NCBI GenBank assembly: GCA_009692005.1 | Contig: SHZZ01000016.1 | Coordinates: 1 to 62,194 of the forward strand | DNA from: Gemmataceae bacterium | GTDB taxonomy: Bacteria; Planctomycetota; Planctomycetia; Gemmatales; Gemmataceae | Direction of reading: 5' to 3' | DNA length: 62,194 nucleotides | Shown: in pieces, positions 25,114 to 34,414 of the stretch | Position numbering within the stretch: position 1 is the stretch's first letter | Layout: each line of letters starts with the position of its first letter | Program-made: the position numbers and the translations under genes | Notes under the pieces: model-generated | What the model saw: only the letters and a program-made list of their open reading frames with translations | Told to the model about the DNA's origin: nothing | The model's database searches: none

Positions 25114-27255
25114 TTATTTGCTGGTGGCGTGGAAGGTGCCATCCCATTCCGACCCCGGCGGGTTTTTTATGAAGCCCTGGCTGCGCTCTTCCATCCGCCG
25201 CGCCAGTTCATCCTGGGGAAAGGCGGCCCGGAGTTCTCCATAGGCGTTCGCCGCCTCGGACCAGTTCCTGGCCTGGTACAGTTCCCAGGCGTTGCGGGTC
25301 AACTCCGCTTGCTTGAGCAAGTCCGCGGAACAATCTTTCACCAACCCCAGAAGTTCGTGGACCAGCAACCCCTGGCTTATGCCTTTAACCGCCATGAAAT
25401 CGACCGGTCGGCAGAGGATTTCCCCCTGCAGGCCAGACACCGTATTTTCCGAGGCGAGGATGCGCGTGCCATAGTGTTTGTTGGCGCCTTCCAGTCGGCT
25501 GGCCAGGTTGACCGCGTCGCCCAGGGCGGTGTAGTTCAACCTTTCGCTTGTGCCGATATTACCCACGATCACATTTCCGGTGTTCAGACCGATGCGCATG
25601 GACAAAACGGGCAGCCCTTTTTCCTGGCTGATCCGGTTGAATTCGGCCAATTCCATTTGCATTTTCAAGGCCGCCTTGGCAGCTTGCAATGGGTGATCCA
25701 CAAGGTCTTCAGGAGCGTTCCAAAAAGCCATGACCGAATCGCCAATGAATTTGTCCACCGTGCCCTGGTGTTGATCCACAATGGTGGAACACATGGCCAG
25801 GTGGTCGCCTATCAGGGCGACCATTTGATCGGCTGGCAATTTTTCGGCGATGGAGGTGAATTGCGCCAGGTCGGTGAACAGGATCGTGAGGACCCGTTTT
25901 TCCCCGCCGGGGATCGCTTCCTTTCCCGATTGCACCACTCGGCGAACGACTTCGGTCGGCACATATTTTTTGAACGACAACAGGCCGGCTTTCATTTCCT
26001 CGATGGCAGTACGCAACCGCTGGATTTCAATTACCGGATGGGTCGGCAGGCGCCTGGGAATAATATCCATTCGCCCCACTTTTTCTGCCTCTATGGATAT
26101 CGTTTCCATCGGCTTGGTGAGAAACCGCGACAATCCATAGCCCAACGGCAGGGAAAAGACAAACAGGATCAACAGGGCCTTGGAAAAGCGGGTCAGGCGT
26201 TGCCAGGAGTCGGCATAGAGTTGGTCTTCTTTGGCCAGGGAAACTACTATCCACTCCGGGGCATTTAACGGAAATACATTGGACCAGGCGCACAGCCATT
26301 CCTTTCCCAGGTCATCCGTCAACCGGGTGAAACCGGTTTCCCTCATGTCAAAAGGGTCCTCGCCGGTTTTCATGCGTGCTTCAAGGAACCGGCCGAATGC
26401 CTGGACTCGTGAATCGGGGAAATTGGCAAATTCGGGTAGTTCCCCCTGCTGCAATTGAAGGGCTTCCCCGGAAATGCCTTTATAATCATGGCCGATGACC
26501 ACGATCTTTCCCTTCTGGTTTTTTTCCATGGCAAAGGCTGTTCCCCCAATGCCGATTTTTTCTGCCTGTTCATGCAAGAATTTTCCCACTTCTTTCATGC
26601 CCATATCGATGATAAACATGCCTTGCAGGGAATGGTCCGGGTTTCTCAAGGGAAAGACAAAGCTGAAAACCGGCTCATGCATGCGGTAGAGGTTGTTGGT
26701 CCGGGGCCGAACATTGGTCCAGCCCGGACCCTTATTCCGGAAGTCCTTGTAATAGACATATTCACGCGGATCGATGGGGTTGGCCACTGCCGGCTTGGGG
26801 TTTAAGCGCTGCACATCCCCTTCCAAAAAGACTCGGGAGGCAAAGCCTTTTTTTACCGGGTCAAAAAAAACTTCTAAAGTAAAAACTTCCTTGTTTTCCA
26901 ACCGCCCAACATGAAAGGAATGGCCAGTCTTGTCATCGATATATTCCATCCCAGGAACCAGGTTATTTTGATTGATGAGGTCCTGGAAAATCGGAACAAT
27001 CTGGCTGGCATCCGAAACATTCAACAGGTTTTTTTGGCCCAGAAGTCCAAAGTCCGTGGCTCGTTGCTGGACTTGGGTTAACAACCCCTGGGTGTCTCGG
27101 GTGATCGCGTCGGAAACCAAGGCCAACACCTTATTGGTGTCCTCCTCCACCTGGCGGTTTTCCATCCAAAAGGCCAGGATGGCTACCATGCCTCCCGCCA
27201 GCGCCATCAAGAGCAGTTGCAACACCATCAGTATTGTTTGAATGTAGAATTGCAT
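25114..27255 (-). CDS. Membrane-bound class III adenylate/guanylate cyclase with extracytoplasmic sensor domain
   Basis: A 713-residue protein. A membrane helix near residues 8-30 and a second near 365-385 (LLILFVFSLPLGYGLSRFL) enclose a roughly 330-residue sensor region that resembles dCache domains (VFSFVFPLRNPDHSLQGMFIIDMG). A short HAMP-like linker leads to the cyclase domain, about 445-640: ILFTDLAQFTSIAEKL with the first metal Asp, KFIGDSVMAFWNAP with the second, then IGLNTGNVIVGNIG and LGDAVNLASRLEG with the transition-state Asn/Arg. All catalytic elements look intact, so cAMP (or cGMP) synthesis is likely. The C-terminus adds about 65 residues with a tetratricopeptide-like helix pair. 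The gene converges on the macroglobulin gene with six bases between them. Confidence 0.9.
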   Translation of the reverse strand: MQFYIQTILMVLQLLLMALAGGMVAILAFWMENRQVEEDTNKVLALVSDAITRDTQGLLTQVQQRATDFGLLGQKNLLNVSDASQIVPIFQDLINQNNLVPGMEYIDDKTGHSFHVGRLENKEVFTLEVFFDPVKKGFASRVFLEGDVQRLNPKPAVANPIDPREYVYYKDFRNKGPGWTNVRPRTNNLYRMHEPVFSFVFPLRNPDHSLQGMFIIDMGMKEVGKFLHEQAEKIGIGGTAFAMEKNQKGKIVVIGHDYKGISGEALQLQQGELPEFANFPDSRVQAFGRFLEARMKTGEDPFDMRETGFTRLTDDLGKEWLCAWSNVFPLNAPEWIVVSLAKEDQLYADSWQRLTRFSKALLILFVFSLPLGYGLSRFLTKPMETISIEAEKVGRMDIIPRRLPTHPVIEIQRLRTAIEEMKAGLLSFKKYVPTEVVRRVVQSGKEAIPGGEKRVLTILFTDLAQFTSIAEKLPADQMVALIGDHLAMCSTIVDQHQGTVDKFIGDSVMAFWNAPEDLVDHPLQAAKAALKMQMELAEFNRISQEKGLPVLSMRIGLNTGNVIVGNIGTSERLNYTALGDAVNLASRLEGANKHYGTRILASENTVSGLQGEILCRPVDFMAVKGISQGLLVHELLGLVKDCSADLLKQAELTRNAWELYQARNWSEAANAYGELRAAFPQDELARRMEERSQGFIKNPPGSEWDGTFHATSK

Positions 27256-27388
27256 TTCGGCCTGTCTTTGTTGGATTCAGGGTTTGCACCATACTACGGC
27301 AACCAATTTTCCATGGCCCATTCGATTATTTCAAACTTATTCCCCTAAAGGGCAGGCAACCGGACTTTAAAGGCGGTTTCCCTGGGGA

Positions 27389-28291
27389 TTAAAAAAACTC
27401 GCTCATTTTTTCCTGGCAGGTTTTCGCCGCCGACACCGGATCGTACCCTTCCCGCGAGGAAACCATGGAACTTACTTCGCAATTGATGTCCCCTTGGTAA
27501 CCGGCTTCTTTCAGTGTTTTCAGCAACGGGGCGTAATCGATTTGGCCCGTTGTCCCCGCCAGTTCAAACACCACCTTGCCTTCTTTTTGCACGGCATCTT
27601 TCACCGCCACATGACCCAGGATCGGCAATATACCCCGCAGTTCTTTTTCCAGATCCAGTCCACGGAACACTAAATGGCTCGGATCGTAAACCACTTTTAA
27701 CCAGGGCGACTTCCCCGTTTCTTCCCATAACCACTTCGCTTGCGAAGGCAGCGACATCGCACCAGACCGGTGCGGCTTGATCGCCAGTACCACTTGGTGT
27801 TTTTTCGCCAGCTCGACCCAGGAGGAAAGCGTTTTCTTGTACCCCTCCTTCAATTTTTCCCAATCGCCCCCGCCGAGAACCGTTTGCACCAGCGGCGGAT
27901 GGTCGCCCCCGAGGTCGCGAGCCAGTTCAAAGGCCTGTTGCAGTCGGACGGTAGGTTCACCGGGTTGGGCCGGATCGGTCGAGGGGACCAGGTGTTCCAT
28001 GAGCGCGGTGAGGACCAAGTTGGAATCCTGGATGGCTTTTTTGATTTTCCCCCGACCGTCAAAGGCAAGCTTGACTGCTTCTGTTGGCCAGCCAGGCATC
28101 AGGCAAAGTTCCAGGGAATTGAATCCCGTCTTGCGGATGATTTCAATCGCCTGCAAGGGCGCCAGAAACTTCATGCCGTAATTGCTGAAACCAAGAGTGA
28201 TTCGTTTGCCTTTGGGCGCTTGGGCTTTCAATGGCTGGGCTGCCAGGATAGCCAGCGAGGCAAAATATTCCCTGCGGGTTAAAAAAGGCAT
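27389..28291 (-). CDS. Exported sugar-phosphate isomerase/epimerase-like TIM barrel
   Basis: A 300-residue protein of normal length for the xylose-isomerase-like TIM-barrel (AP endonuclease 2) family. The N-terminus MPFLTRREYFASLAIL has a twin-arginine-like TRREYF, so Tat export is likely. Barrel strands are visible: ITLGFSNYG, FNSLELCL, VVLAIKPHRSGAM, LKVVYDPSHLVF, GHVAVKDA, GDINCEVSS. Metal ligands expected in the family would be Glu, Asp/His and Glu. Here Asp203, His206, His228 and Glu272 are present, but the first Glu position is Lys172 (AIKPH). Exported members probably act on sugars rather than phosphates, for example 3-keto-glycoside lyase or epimerase steps. This is an inference. Confidence 0.85.
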   Translation of the reverse strand: MPFLTRREYFASLAILAAQPLKAQAPKGKRITLGFSNYGMKFLAPLQAIEIIRKTGFNSLELCLMPGWPTEAVKLAFDGRGKIKKAIQDSNLVLTALMEHLVPSTDPAQPGEPTVRLQQAFELARDLGGDHPPLVQTVLGGGDWEKLKEGYKKTLSSWVELAKKHQVVLAIKPHRSGAMSLPSQAKWLWEETGKSPWLKVVYDPSHLVFRGLDLEKELRGILPILGHVAVKDAVQKEGKVVFELAGTTGQIDYAPLLKTLKEAGYQGDINCEVSSMVSSREGYDPVSAAKTCQEKMSEFF

Positions 28292-28389
28292 AAAGGTTCC
28301 CCAGCCTGAGTGTTGTCGGATTCATTTAACCTGGTAAATCGGCTGGGAGCAAAGGGAAAACATCCCTTGTTGCCTCGATGAGGGATTTG

Positions 28390-28423
28390 TTCTTCGCTGG
28401 GATCGCCGAGCGTCAGCGACAGG
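28390..28423. repeat. Partial copy of the dispersed intergenic element
   Basis: TTCTTCGCTGGGATCGCCGAGCGTCAGCGAC matches the TTTTTCGCTGGGATCGCCGCGCTCCAGCG block of the element at 16881-16998 for its first 20 or so bases, then diverges into a CGTCAGCGAC core also found in 16800-16826 on the opposite strand. It lies in the gap between the TIM-barrel gene and the small membrane protein. Confidence 0.5.
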
Positions 28424-28456
28424 TTCATCCTCTTTAATGCGCCTCGGCTTGTTGAC

Positions 28457-28738
28457 TTAAGTTTGCCGGACTGCCTGGCACTGCTTAAACAATCGCGCAG
28501 TGGCAGCCAAGTTGCCGAGTAAACCGAGGGCGGCAGCAAAATGGGCCAGGGTAGCCGAGGTCAGCGCCCCGAACGCCGCGCAAACCACCAGGCCTTGCCC
28601 AAGCCAGACAGTCTTCAGACAACTTTTGTTGTTCACCGGGCCTTGCCGGTTTTGGAAGGCTAATTGTAGCGGAAGAAGCAGGGATAGCAAAACCATGCCT
28701 GCCAGGCAGCCCGTGTCGGCTAGCGCCAATTCACGCAT
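28457..28738 (-). CDS. Small membrane protein, unknown
   Basis: A 93-residue open frame from an ATG at 28738, and it stays open further upstream (to an ATG at 28828). Two hydrophobic segments are visible, TGCLAGMVLLSLLLPLQLAF and the LGQGLVVCAAFGALTSATLA / LGLLGNLAAT region, so it is likely an inner-membrane protein with two or three helices. No ribosome site is convincing and I recognise no family. The frame is not a shadow of any other gene and lies alone in its gap, which is the main reason to keep it. It could still be non-coding. Confidence 0.45.
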   Translation of the reverse strand: MRELALADTGCLAGMVLLSLLLPLQLAFQNRQGPVNNKSCLKTVWLGQGLVVCAAFGALTSATLAHFAAALGLLGNLAATARLFKQCQAVRQT

Positions 28739-28907
28739 GAGAAACGGCCCTTTCAAATCGTCTCTTTCTTGATTTTCAAACAATTGCCAAACCGGTTCAA
28801 GATCTTTTCCCGGCTTTTTCTGGCACATTCCCCTGGCGAAGTTATCATGGTGGTTGCGGCTTGCCCGGTTTTCCCACCCGACCATCGCGCACCAGGAGCA
28901 ACCACCC

Positions 28908-29939
28908 ATGACCCCCGACCGGCTTTCCCTCGCGGCCTTTCTCATGTCCCTGACACTCGGGCTTTTTCTCCACGCTCAGGAAAAAAAGAAGGAGGAGCCC
29001 AAGCTCCCCGATTTCCCCCGGGTGAATCTTGCCACCTGTTATGAAGTGGCGCCGGCCTGGCCGGAAAACCCCAAGGCGTTTCCTCCCGGAGATGTTCCAG
29101 GCATCGCGGTAAACTCCAAGGACGAGGTTTATGTCTTCACCCGGGCCAAGCCGCCCGTGCGGGTCTACTCTACGGAAGGAAAACTTTTGCGTTCCTGGGG
29201 ATCCGACACGGTGGAGACGGCGCATCACATTAAAATCGATCAAGGAGGAAATGTCTGGCTGGCCGACATCGGCCTGCATGTGGTGCGCCAGTTCACTCCT
29301 GAAGGGAAACTGCTGAAAACCTTTGGCATTCCAGGCGAGTTTGGCGAGGACGAGCGAAGATTGAAAATGCCCACCGACATGGCCATTGCGCCGAACGGCG
29401 ATGTCTTCATTTCAGACGGATATGGCAACAACCGAATCGTGCACTTTGATGGCCAGGGGAAATTCATCAAAGCCTGGGGGAAGATGGGGACAGGGTCTGG
29501 CGATTTCAGTTTACCCCACGCCATCGTCATGGATTCCAAAGGCCGCCTCTATGTGGCCGACCGCAATAATGTCCGAGTCCTGGTATACAACCAGGATGGC
29601 AAATTGTTGAATATTTGGAATAACCTTATTGTTCCCTGGGGTTTTTGGATCAATGCCAAGGATGAGATCTGGGTCTGCGGTTCGTCCCCCATGCCCTGGA
29701 GGGATGATCCCAAGTACAAGGGCGCCCCACTCGGCTGTCCGCCCAAGGACCAGGTGATTTTGAAATTCAACCCTGAAGGAAAAGTCTTGCAGCACTGGAC
29801 CTTCCCCAAGGGAGAAGATGAAAAAGAAAAGCCCGGGGATTTGAACTGGGTCCACGCATTGGCGGTGGATTCACAAGGGAACCTCTATTTGGGCGACATC
29901 ATCGGCAAGAGGGCGCAGAAATTCTCCCGAATGAAGTGA
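28908..29939 (+). CDS. Secreted NHL-repeat beta-propeller protein
   Basis: A 343-residue protein. The ATG at 28908 has AGGAG nine bases upstream and opens a signal peptide (MTPDRLSLAAFLMSLTLGLFLHAQ). Six NHL-type blades follow, each of the form 'DG.G.IYV.D..N.RI..F': NVWLADIGLHVVRQFTPEGK, MAIAPNGDVFISDGYGNNRI, VMDSKGRLYVADRNNVRV, AVDSQGNLYLGD. This resembles peptidyl-alpha-hydroxyglycine lyase-like and other NHL propellers, which bind rather than cleave in most bacteria. It is the first gene of a tight run: the cytochrome/DUF1549/DUF1553 gene starts 27 bases later, so a shared role in an exported degradation module is plausible. Confidence 0.85.
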   Translation: MTPDRLSLAAFLMSLTLGLFLHAQEKKKEEPKLPDFPRVNLATCYEVAPAWPENPKAFPPGDVPGIAVNSKDEVYVFTRAKPPVRVYSTEGKLLRSWGSDTVETAHHIKIDQGGNVWLADIGLHVVRQFTPEGKLLKTFGIPGEFGEDERRLKMPTDMAIAPNGDVFISDGYGNNRIVHFDGQGKFIKAWGKMGTGSGDFSLPHAIVMDSKGRLYVADRNNVRVLVYNQDGKLLNIWNNLIVPWGFWINAKDEIWVCGSSPMPWRDDPKYKGAPLGCPPKDQVILKFNPEGKVLQHWTFPKGEDEKEKPGDLNWVHALAVDSQGNLYLGDIIGKRAQKFSRMK

Positions 29940-29966
29940 TCCTCCCAGAGGAAGCGGGATTTCCCC

Positions 29967-32780
29967 ATGAATCGCGGCGCTACTGTTGGCCTGATGTTTT
30001 TGCTGGCGGGGCCTCTTTGGGCTCAAAAGGATTCCGCCGAGATCGAGCATTTTGAAATGCGCGTGCGCCCGCTGTTGATCAACCAGTGCCTGAAGTGCCA
30101 TGGCGAAGAAAAGTCCAAGGGCGGGTTGCGGCTCGATTCTCGCGAGGGCCTCTTGCGTGGCGGCAACAGCGGGCCGGCGGCCAAGTCCGGACAGCCCGAC
30201 CAAAGCCTTCTTCTTCAAGCGGTCAGGCAAGTTGGCGAATTGAAGATGCCCCCCGAGGGGAAATTGAAAGGCCAGGAAGTGGCCGACCTGACCACTTGGA
30301 TCAAAAACGGCGCGCCTTTCCCTTCTGGGCCAATGAAAACCCTGAAGCCCCTTCCCCTGGCGAGGGCAGCGGACCTCCTCCCCAATTCCGCGGAACTTGC
30401 GCCCCTTCTGGAAGGCTGGTACCAGGCGAGTTCCATTAAGTCCGAGGAGGGCAATGCGGTCGCCAACTGGCCCGATTCCAGCGGCAAGGGTAAGAACCTG
30501 AGTGCGCCAAGTAATCAGGGGCCACTGTTTGTGGCTAAAAGCAAAGTCAACGCCCGCCCCGCGGTTCGCTTCGACGGAAACGCCAAGCTTACAGGCTTTT
30601 CCACCGTAGGGCCGCCTGTCAGCCCGGGAAGTATCTTTCTTGTGGTTCACCTGGAGGGAAACCTGGGGAAACCTGGGGGACAACTTTTGGCATGGATGCA
30701 ACCGTCCGGGAAGGAAAGCAGCAAGTTTTTTGTCGATGGCGTTCTCTCTTCCCCGATCCTGGAAAATCCCCTGCTTTGGCAGGGAGGAGTTCGGGGGGAA
30801 CTGGCCGAGATCCTCCTTTTCAACAAGGCGCTGAGCGAAAGCGAGCGCGTCGGGATAGAAGCTTACCTGGCCAGGAAGTACGCTCTGGTGCTTCCGGGCA
30901 GCTTGCGCGACACGGCCGGTTCCTTTAGCAAGGCCGAGAAGGAATTCTGGTCGTTTCAGCCGGTGAAAGATCGGCCGTTGCCCGCGGTCCGCGATGCCTC
31001 TTGGGCCAAAACGCCCATCGACCGCTTCATCCTGGCCCGTTTGGAGGAAAAGAATCTGAAACCGTCGCCCGCGGCGGACAGGCGGACGCTGGTTCGCCGG
31101 GTTTACTTTGATCTCACCGGCCTGCCTGCCACTCCCGATGAAATAGAAAAAGCGCTGCAGGACAAATCCCCCAGGTGGTTGGAGAGCGTGGTGGAGGGGT
31201 TGTTGCAGTCGCCACACTACGGCGAGCGTTGGGGCCGCCACTGGCTGGATGTGGTCCGCTACGCGGAAACCACGGCCAACGATGCCAACGCTGTCATGCG
31301 TTTCGCTCACCGCTACCGTGATTATGTGGTCCACTCATTTAACCAGGACAAACCCTACGGACAGTTCATCGTGGAGCAGTTGGCGGGCGACTTGCTGCCC
31401 GACACCACCGATATCAGTTTGAAAGCATCGCGTATTATCGCCACAGGGTTCCTCATGCTTGGGCCGAAGGCGCTGGCGGAAACCGACAAGGAGCAGACGC
31501 GCCTCGATATCGTGGATGAGCAGATCGATGTGACGACGCGGGCGTTTCTGGGCCTGACGGTGAGCTGTGCCCGCTGCCATGATCACAAGTTCGACCCTGT
31601 GCCGACTGCCGATTATTACGGCCTGGCGGGGATCTTCCGCGGGACCGAACCGTTGATGGACGAAAACCGCAACGCCACCATGTTTCAAGAGTGGCCGCTC
31701 TTTCAGATCGCGGGGGAAAAGCCGTTTTTGGTGATGGCGCCTCGCGAAGGCCTGCCAGTGAACCTGCAAGTGCACCTGCGTGGCAACCGCTTCCAGTTGG
31801 GAGCGCTGGCGCCGAGGCGCCTGCCGCAGATTCTCGCGGGCCCCGAAGCTCCAGTGCTTTCCTCCCAGAGCGGACGGCTGGAACTGGCCCAGTGGATCGC
31901 CTCGAAAGGCAACCCGCTGACAGCTCGGGTCATGGTCAACCGCGTCTGGCAGCACCACTTCGGCACGGGGCTGGTGGCCACCAGCGACAATTTCGGCAAG
32001 CGAGGCGAAAGCCCTTCCCATGCGGAACTCCTCGATTGGCTGGCTTCCCGTTTTTTGGAAAGTGGCGGATCGGTCAAGGCCCTGCACAGGCTGATTCTCT
32101 CTTCTAGCGTTTACCAGCAAGCCACCCGGTCCAATGCCGCGGGGGAAACGGCCGATCCGGAAAATCGCCTGCTTTGGCGCATGAATCGCCGCAGGCTCGA
32201 AGCCGAGATCCTTCGCGATGCCATGCTGGCAGTGAGCGGCAAGCTAGACCGGACAATCGGCGGCAACGACAGTGGCGAATTCCTTTACCGCGAGGCGGAG
32301 ATCCAGGATCCCAAGCGGGGATTCGCGCCCAACAAGGTCAAAGGCGACCATCCGTTTTACAACGCTTCACTGCGCCGCAGCCTCTACCTGCCCGTGGTGC
32401 GCAATATGCTCCCGGATGTAATCACGGTCTGGGACGGCGCCGACCCCTACGCCGTCACTGCCGTGCGAACGGAAACCACCGTGCCTTCACAAGCGTTGTT
32501 CCTTTTGAATAATCCGCTGGTGCGCGAGCAGGCGTTGCAGTTTGGAAAATTGCTTTTAAGCGAGGGAAAGCCCGATGACACCGACCGGCTGCGGCGGGCT
32601 TGCCTGCGCGCGCTTGGCAGAGAGCCGGTGGCGGAAGAGACGGCCCAGGGCTTAACATTTCTGAAAGCGTATGCCGCCGAGGCCGAGAGGTTGAAAACAC
32701 CCGGCGACCGCCTCGCCGCCGCCTGGCAAAGTTTCTGCCAGATGCTGTTCTGTTCCAACGAGTTCCTTTATGTGGAGTGA
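29967..32780 (+). CDS. Planctomycete cytochrome c + LamG-like + DUF1549 + DUF1553 protein
   Basis: A 937-residue exported protein (signal MNRGATVGLMFLLAGPLWAQ). The first domain is a planctomycete-type cytochrome c with a heme motif C41-LK-C44-H45 (INQCLKCHGEEKSKGG). A LamG-like jelly roll follows at about 155-310 (LEGWYQASS, NWPDSSGKGKN, FDGNAKLTG, RVGIEAYLARKY). DUF1549 begins at KTPIDRFILARLEEKNLKPSP and contains a second CxxCH, C534-AR-C537-H538, in CARCHDHKFDPV. DUF1553 closes the protein (NPLTARVMVNRVWQHHFG, SHAELLDWLASRFLESGGS, DPYAVTAVRTETTVPSQALFL split across its length). These proteins are found with DUF1501 partners and are thought to be exported redox proteins. Their reaction is unknown. 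Confidence 0.92.
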   Translation: MNRGATVGLMFLLAGPLWAQKDSAEIEHFEMRVRPLLINQCLKCHGEEKSKGGLRLDSREGLLRGGNSGPAAKSGQPDQSLLLQAVRQVGELKMPPEGKLKGQEVADLTTWIKNGAPFPSGPMKTLKPLPLARAADLLPNSAELAPLLEGWYQASSIKSEEGNAVANWPDSSGKGKNLSAPSNQGPLFVAKSKVNARPAVRFDGNAKLTGFSTVGPPVSPGSIFLVVHLEGNLGKPGGQLLAWMQPSGKESSKFFVDGVLSSPILENPLLWQGGVRGELAEILLFNKALSESERVGIEAYLARKYALVLPGSLRDTAGSFSKAEKEFWSFQPVKDRPLPAVRDASWAKTPIDRFILARLEEKNLKPSPAADRRTLVRRVYFDLTGLPATPDEIEKALQDKSPRWLESVVEGLLQSPHYGERWGRHWLDVVRYAETTANDANAVMRFAHRYRDYVVHSFNQDKPYGQFIVEQLAGDLLPDTTDISLKASRIIATGFLMLGPKALAETDKEQTRLDIVDEQIDVTTRAFLGLTVSCARCHDHKFDPVPTADYYGLAGIFRGTEPLMDENRNATMFQEWPLFQIAGEKPFLVMAPREGLPVNLQVHLRGNRFQLGALAPRRLPQILAGPEAPVLSSQSGRLELAQWIASKGNPLTARVMVNRVWQHHFGTGLVATSDNFGKRGESPSHAELLDWLASRFLESGGSVKALHRLILSSSVYQQATRSNAAGETADPENRLLWRMNRRRLEAEILRDAMLAVSGKLDRTIGGNDSGEFLYREAEIQDPKRGFAPNKVKGDHPFYNASLRRSLYLPVVRNMLPDVITVWDGADPYAVTAVRTETTVPSQALFLLNNPLVREQALQFGKLLLSEGKPDDTDRLRRACLRALGREPVAEETAQGLTFLKAYAAEAERLKTPGDRLAAAWQSFCQMLFCSNEFLYVE

Positions 32781-32864
32781 TGTGGGGAAAGAAACAGGTG
32801 GCTAACACAGGGCGCTTGCCAAAAAACTGGCGACCTGGGCAGTTGGACTTTAAGGAGAAAAACC

Positions 32865-34274
32865 ATGGCGCCAATCTACCAGCCTTCTCGTCGTGAACTG
32901 CTTGGCCACAGCGCTTGCGGTTTTGGCTCGGTCGCACTGGCTGGGTTGCTTGCAGGCGATTCTCTGGCAATTGAAAAAAATCCCCTGGCGCCAACCAGGC
33001 CCCACTTTGCCCCCCGCGCCAAACGAGTCATCTTCCTCTTCATGCATGGCGGCGTTTCTCATGTCGATTCCTTCGACCCCAAACCCAAGCTCACCCTGAT
33101 GGATGGCAAGCCGCTGCCTTTCCCCAAGCCCAAGTTCGAGTTCGCTCCGACCGGCAATCTCTTGAAATCCCCGTGGAAGTTCTCCAAGCACGGGCAAAGC
33201 GGCATGGAGATTAGCGAACTCTTTCCCCACATTGGTTCCCGCAGCGATGATATTTGCCTCTTGCGCTCGATGAACGGGGGAAACCAGGTTTCGCACGGGC
33301 CAGCGCTGCTGACCTTGAACACGGGCGACGGAGTATTCAACCGGCCCAGCCTCGGCGCCTGGGTTCTTTACGGCCTGGGTAGCGAGAATCAGAATTTGCC
33401 GGGGTTTATTTCCCTTTGCCCTTCCGTCTATCACGGAGGGGCGCAGAACTATGGCGCTGCCTTTCTGCCCGCCTGCTTTCAAGGAACGCGGGTCGGCGAC
33501 GGCTTTGCTCCCATTACCGAGGCCAGGCTATCCGACACCACGCCACAAGATCCGCCCGCTCTGCAAAAGATTCAACTCGATTTGCTGAGAAAAGAGAATG
33601 AGCGCCATCTGGCTCTCGCAGGCCGTGATGACCGCCTCGAAGCGCGCATTCAATCCTTCGAGACCGCTTTCCGCATGCAGATGGAAGCGCCCAAAGTCCT
33701 CGATCTTTCTTCAGAAACCAAGGAAACGCAAGCGCTGTACGGTATCGGCGGCGGCCCCACGGAAGAATTCGGCAAGTTATGCCTGCTGGCCCGACGGCTG
33801 TCCGAGGCAGGCGTGCGCTTTGTCCAGATCAATCATAGCTACCCGAGAAATTACTGGGATGCCCATGGCGATCTGAAGAACAATCATTCCACCAACGCTC
33901 TCAAGGTGGACAAACCTATTGCCGGATTGATCGAGGATTTGAAGCGGCGGGGAATGTTCCGCGATACCTTGGTGGTGTTCGGCACGGAATTCGGCAGGAC
34001 ACCCGCGGGGCAGAGCAATGATGGCCGGGATCATCACCCGCATGCTTTTTCCATGTGGCTGGCGGGGGGCGGGGTCAAGGGCGGCCTGACTCACGGCCAG
34101 ACCGACGAGTTTGGCTATTATGTTCAGGAAAACAAAGTCACCATGCCCGATTTCCACGCCACCCTGCTTCACCTTTTGGGCCTCGATCACAAGCGCCTGA
34201 CCTACCGCCATGCCGGCCGCGACTTCCGCCTCACCGATGTCCATGGCGAGGTAGTTCAACCCATCCTGGCCTGA
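32865..34274 (+). CDS. DUF1501 family exported protein
   Basis: A 469-residue protein preceded by AAGGAG. The leader has a twin-arginine SRRELLGHSACGFGSVALAG, so Tat export is likely. Superfamily motifs are RVIFLFMHGGVSHVDSFDPK near residue 47, AHGDLKNNHS (where the first DUF1501 gene has WDTHGNN), VVFGTEFGRTP, and DGRDHHPHAFSMWLAGGG, with the closing RLTYRHAGRDFRLTDVHG that is typical of this subgroup. Asp/His-rich motifs suggest metal binding. It is 84 bases after the DUF1549/DUF1553 gene, the standard planctomycete pairing, and the same pairing recurs at 36361-39888 on the other strand. Activity is not known. Confidence 0.92.
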   Translation: MAPIYQPSRRELLGHSACGFGSVALAGLLAGDSLAIEKNPLAPTRPHFAPRAKRVIFLFMHGGVSHVDSFDPKPKLTLMDGKPLPFPKPKFEFAPTGNLLKSPWKFSKHGQSGMEISELFPHIGSRSDDICLLRSMNGGNQVSHGPALLTLNTGDGVFNRPSLGAWVLYGLGSENQNLPGFISLCPSVYHGGAQNYGAAFLPACFQGTRVGDGFAPITEARLSDTTPQDPPALQKIQLDLLRKENERHLALAGRDDRLEARIQSFETAFRMQMEAPKVLDLSSETKETQALYGIGGGPTEEFGKLCLLARRLSEAGVRFVQINHSYPRNYWDAHGDLKNNHSTNALKVDKPIAGLIEDLKRRGMFRDTLVVFGTEFGRTPAGQSNDGRDHHPHAFSMWLAGGGVKGGLTHGQTDEFGYYVQENKVTMPDFHATLLHLLGLDHKRLTYRHAGRDFRLTDVHGEVVQPILA

Positions 34275-34414
34275 TTGCCAGCCCATGCGGTGCGCTGCCC
34301 CCTCACTCAAATCACCCAAGGGTGGGCGGCTACAGCTTTTCTTTTCCCCTCCCCCTTTATCCAGTATGATGGCCAATTCTTGCCCAATGACGGTCGCCAG
34401 ATTCTTCAAGGAGA

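Noticed and set aside
25129-26268. 379-codon plus-strand frame within the cyclase gene
   Set aside because: It is antisense to the intact cyclase catalytic domain.
29871-31334. 487-codon minus-strand frame opposite the cytochrome/DUF1549/DUF1553 gene
   Set aside because: It is a shadow of a gene with clear domain motifs. There is no ribosome site and no recognisable domain.
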